64,000 nucleotides of DNA from CAYSRJ01 sp964521865 (lineage in GTDB: Bacteria > Spirochaetota > B62-G9 > DRHN01): assembly GCA_964521865.1 (NCBI GenBank), contig CAZFTJ010000010.1:62001-126000 (forward strand). The letters are read 5' to 3'. Position numbers and translations under genes: made by a program. The notes beneath the pieces are model-generated. The model did not search any database. It worked only from the letters and a program-made list of their open reading frames with translations, and was not told the DNA's origin. Within the stretch, counting starts at the first letter, position 1, and every line of letters starts with the position of its first letter. Below, piece after piece: positions 63,490 to 64,000 of this stretch.

Positions 63490-63538
63490 ATAATTCACAC
63501 GGTTTCTTATCAAAAAAAGGATAGAGGAATACAATACC

Positions 63539-64000
63539 ATGGGAAGCCTTTTCGGTGAAAATACGGATGCACCGCTCTCAATAAAATGCACACCCGAGAA
63601 TCTGGATGAATTTGTCGGCCAGGACACAATTATCTCAAAAAACAGCGCCCTGTACACCCTGATCAGGGCCGACAAGCTTGTATCCTGCGTATTTTACGGC
63701 CCGCCTGGGACCGGAAAGACGGCTCTGGCCAGGATAATTGCCCGAACAACAGGAAGTGAAATCATCCGCATGAACGCAGTAACGGCTAAAGTGGACGATC
63801 TGAGACAGGCGCTCAGGGCTGCACAACAGAACAGGCTGCTCGGGAAAAAAACCCTGCTCTTCATCGATGAGATTCACCGGTTCAATAAGATGGTGCAGGA
63901 CGGTCTGTTGCCGGCACTCGAAGAGGGAACCGTCACTCTCATCGGAACAACAACAAAAAATCCCTTTTTCTACCTTATTCCTCCGCTTCGATCCCGAATA
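63539..64000 (+). CDS. rarA: Replication-associated recombination protein A, 3' end outside window
   Basis: 154 codons are seen, open to the window end. LDEFVGQDTIISKN, Walker A FYGPPGTGKTALARIIARTT, Walker B LLFIDEIHRFNKMVQDGLLP, sensor 1 LIGTTTKNPFF give the RarA/MgsA/Mgs1 clamp-loader-like AAA+ family, which acts at stalled replication forks. Confidence 0.92.
   Translation, partial: MGSLFGENTDAPLSIKCTPENLDEFVGQDTIISKNSALYTLIRADKLVSCVFYGPPGTGKTALARIIARTTGSEIIRMNAVTAKVDDLRQALRAAQQNRLLGKKTLLFIDEIHRFNKMVQDGLLPALEEGTVTLIGTTTKNPFFYLIPPLRSRI

Noticed and set aside
1..64000. CRISPR array, rRNA, prophage or replication origin
   Set aside because: No regularly spaced repeats, rRNA sequence, phage structural genes or DnaA-box clusters were seen while reading the window.

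Overview
The window reads as chromosomal DNA of a diderm (two-membrane), LPS-making, probably anaerobic bacterium. Spirochaetota is the best guess, and it is an inference only. Points in favour are the cmk-rpsA pair, many small TPR and HEAT proteins with signal peptides, a CHASE2 adenylate cyclase, a FliG-related protein, sugar ABC transporters of the UgpB/A/E type, and BamA/Skp/FabZ/LpxA together with a mcsA-mcsB-clpC operon. There is no rRNA, and only one tRNA gene (Pro, GGG).

Layout. (1) 1-3.6 kb is an AT-rich accessory strip. It holds a MocR-type regulator, an AdoMet decarboxylase, an alanine-dehydrogenase-like gene and a HAD phosphatase tail, each broken by one single-base frameshift, plus an IS remnant. 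(2) 3.6-7.9 kb holds two divergent choline/ethanolamine-kinase-like paralogues, then a consensus promoter driving a corrinoid protein and an MtmB-family methyltransferase that has isoleucine where archaeal MtmB has pyrrolysine. (3) 7.9-14.6 kb holds a convergent FliG-C-domain protein of unknown role, then a run of exported HEAT/TPR/lipoprotein genes with a cyclic-nucleotide-binding protein. (4) 15-26.9 kb is a housekeeping run: recA, dapB, folK, scpA, scpB, rluB, cmk, rpsA, a GAF-sigma54 activator, a TPR membrane protein, a CHASE2 adenylate cyclase and an FmdB-type zinc ribbon. (5) 27.3-41 kb, mostly on the minus strand, is envelope biogenesis and proteostasis: ruvX, lpxA, fabZ, skp, bamA, two CNNM/CorC-like transporters, clpC, mcsB, mcsA and a LolCDE-type exporter. 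(6) 41-56 kb holds a tail-anchored protein, HD-GYP, clpP, a RodZ-like protein, lolA, ftsK, uppP, a secreted protein, a DRE-TIM enzyme fused to a Cache-like domain, rimO, a DUF47/PhoU-like gene, tRNA-Pro and an SPL-like radical SAM gene. (7) 56-64 kb holds a membrane pseudokinase, a sugar ABC transporter (binding protein and two permeases, no ATPase) with an embedded one-POTRA Omp85-like barrel, a phosphohexomutase and the start of rarA.

How the parts connect. The Bam, Skp, Lol, LpxA/FabZ and UppP genes build the outer membrane and cell wall. ClpC, ClpP, McsA and McsB form a protein quality-control set, but the McsB copy has lost most catalytic residues. The adenylate cyclase and the cyclic-nucleotide-binding protein suggest a cAMP circuit. 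The strongest candidates for undescribed biology are the non-pyrrolysine MtmB operon with its linked kinases, the FliG-C hybrid protein, the small Omp85 protein inside a sugar ABC operon, and the degenerate McsB retained beside McsA and ClpC. All family assignments come from reading the translations against remembered family motifs. No database search was run.
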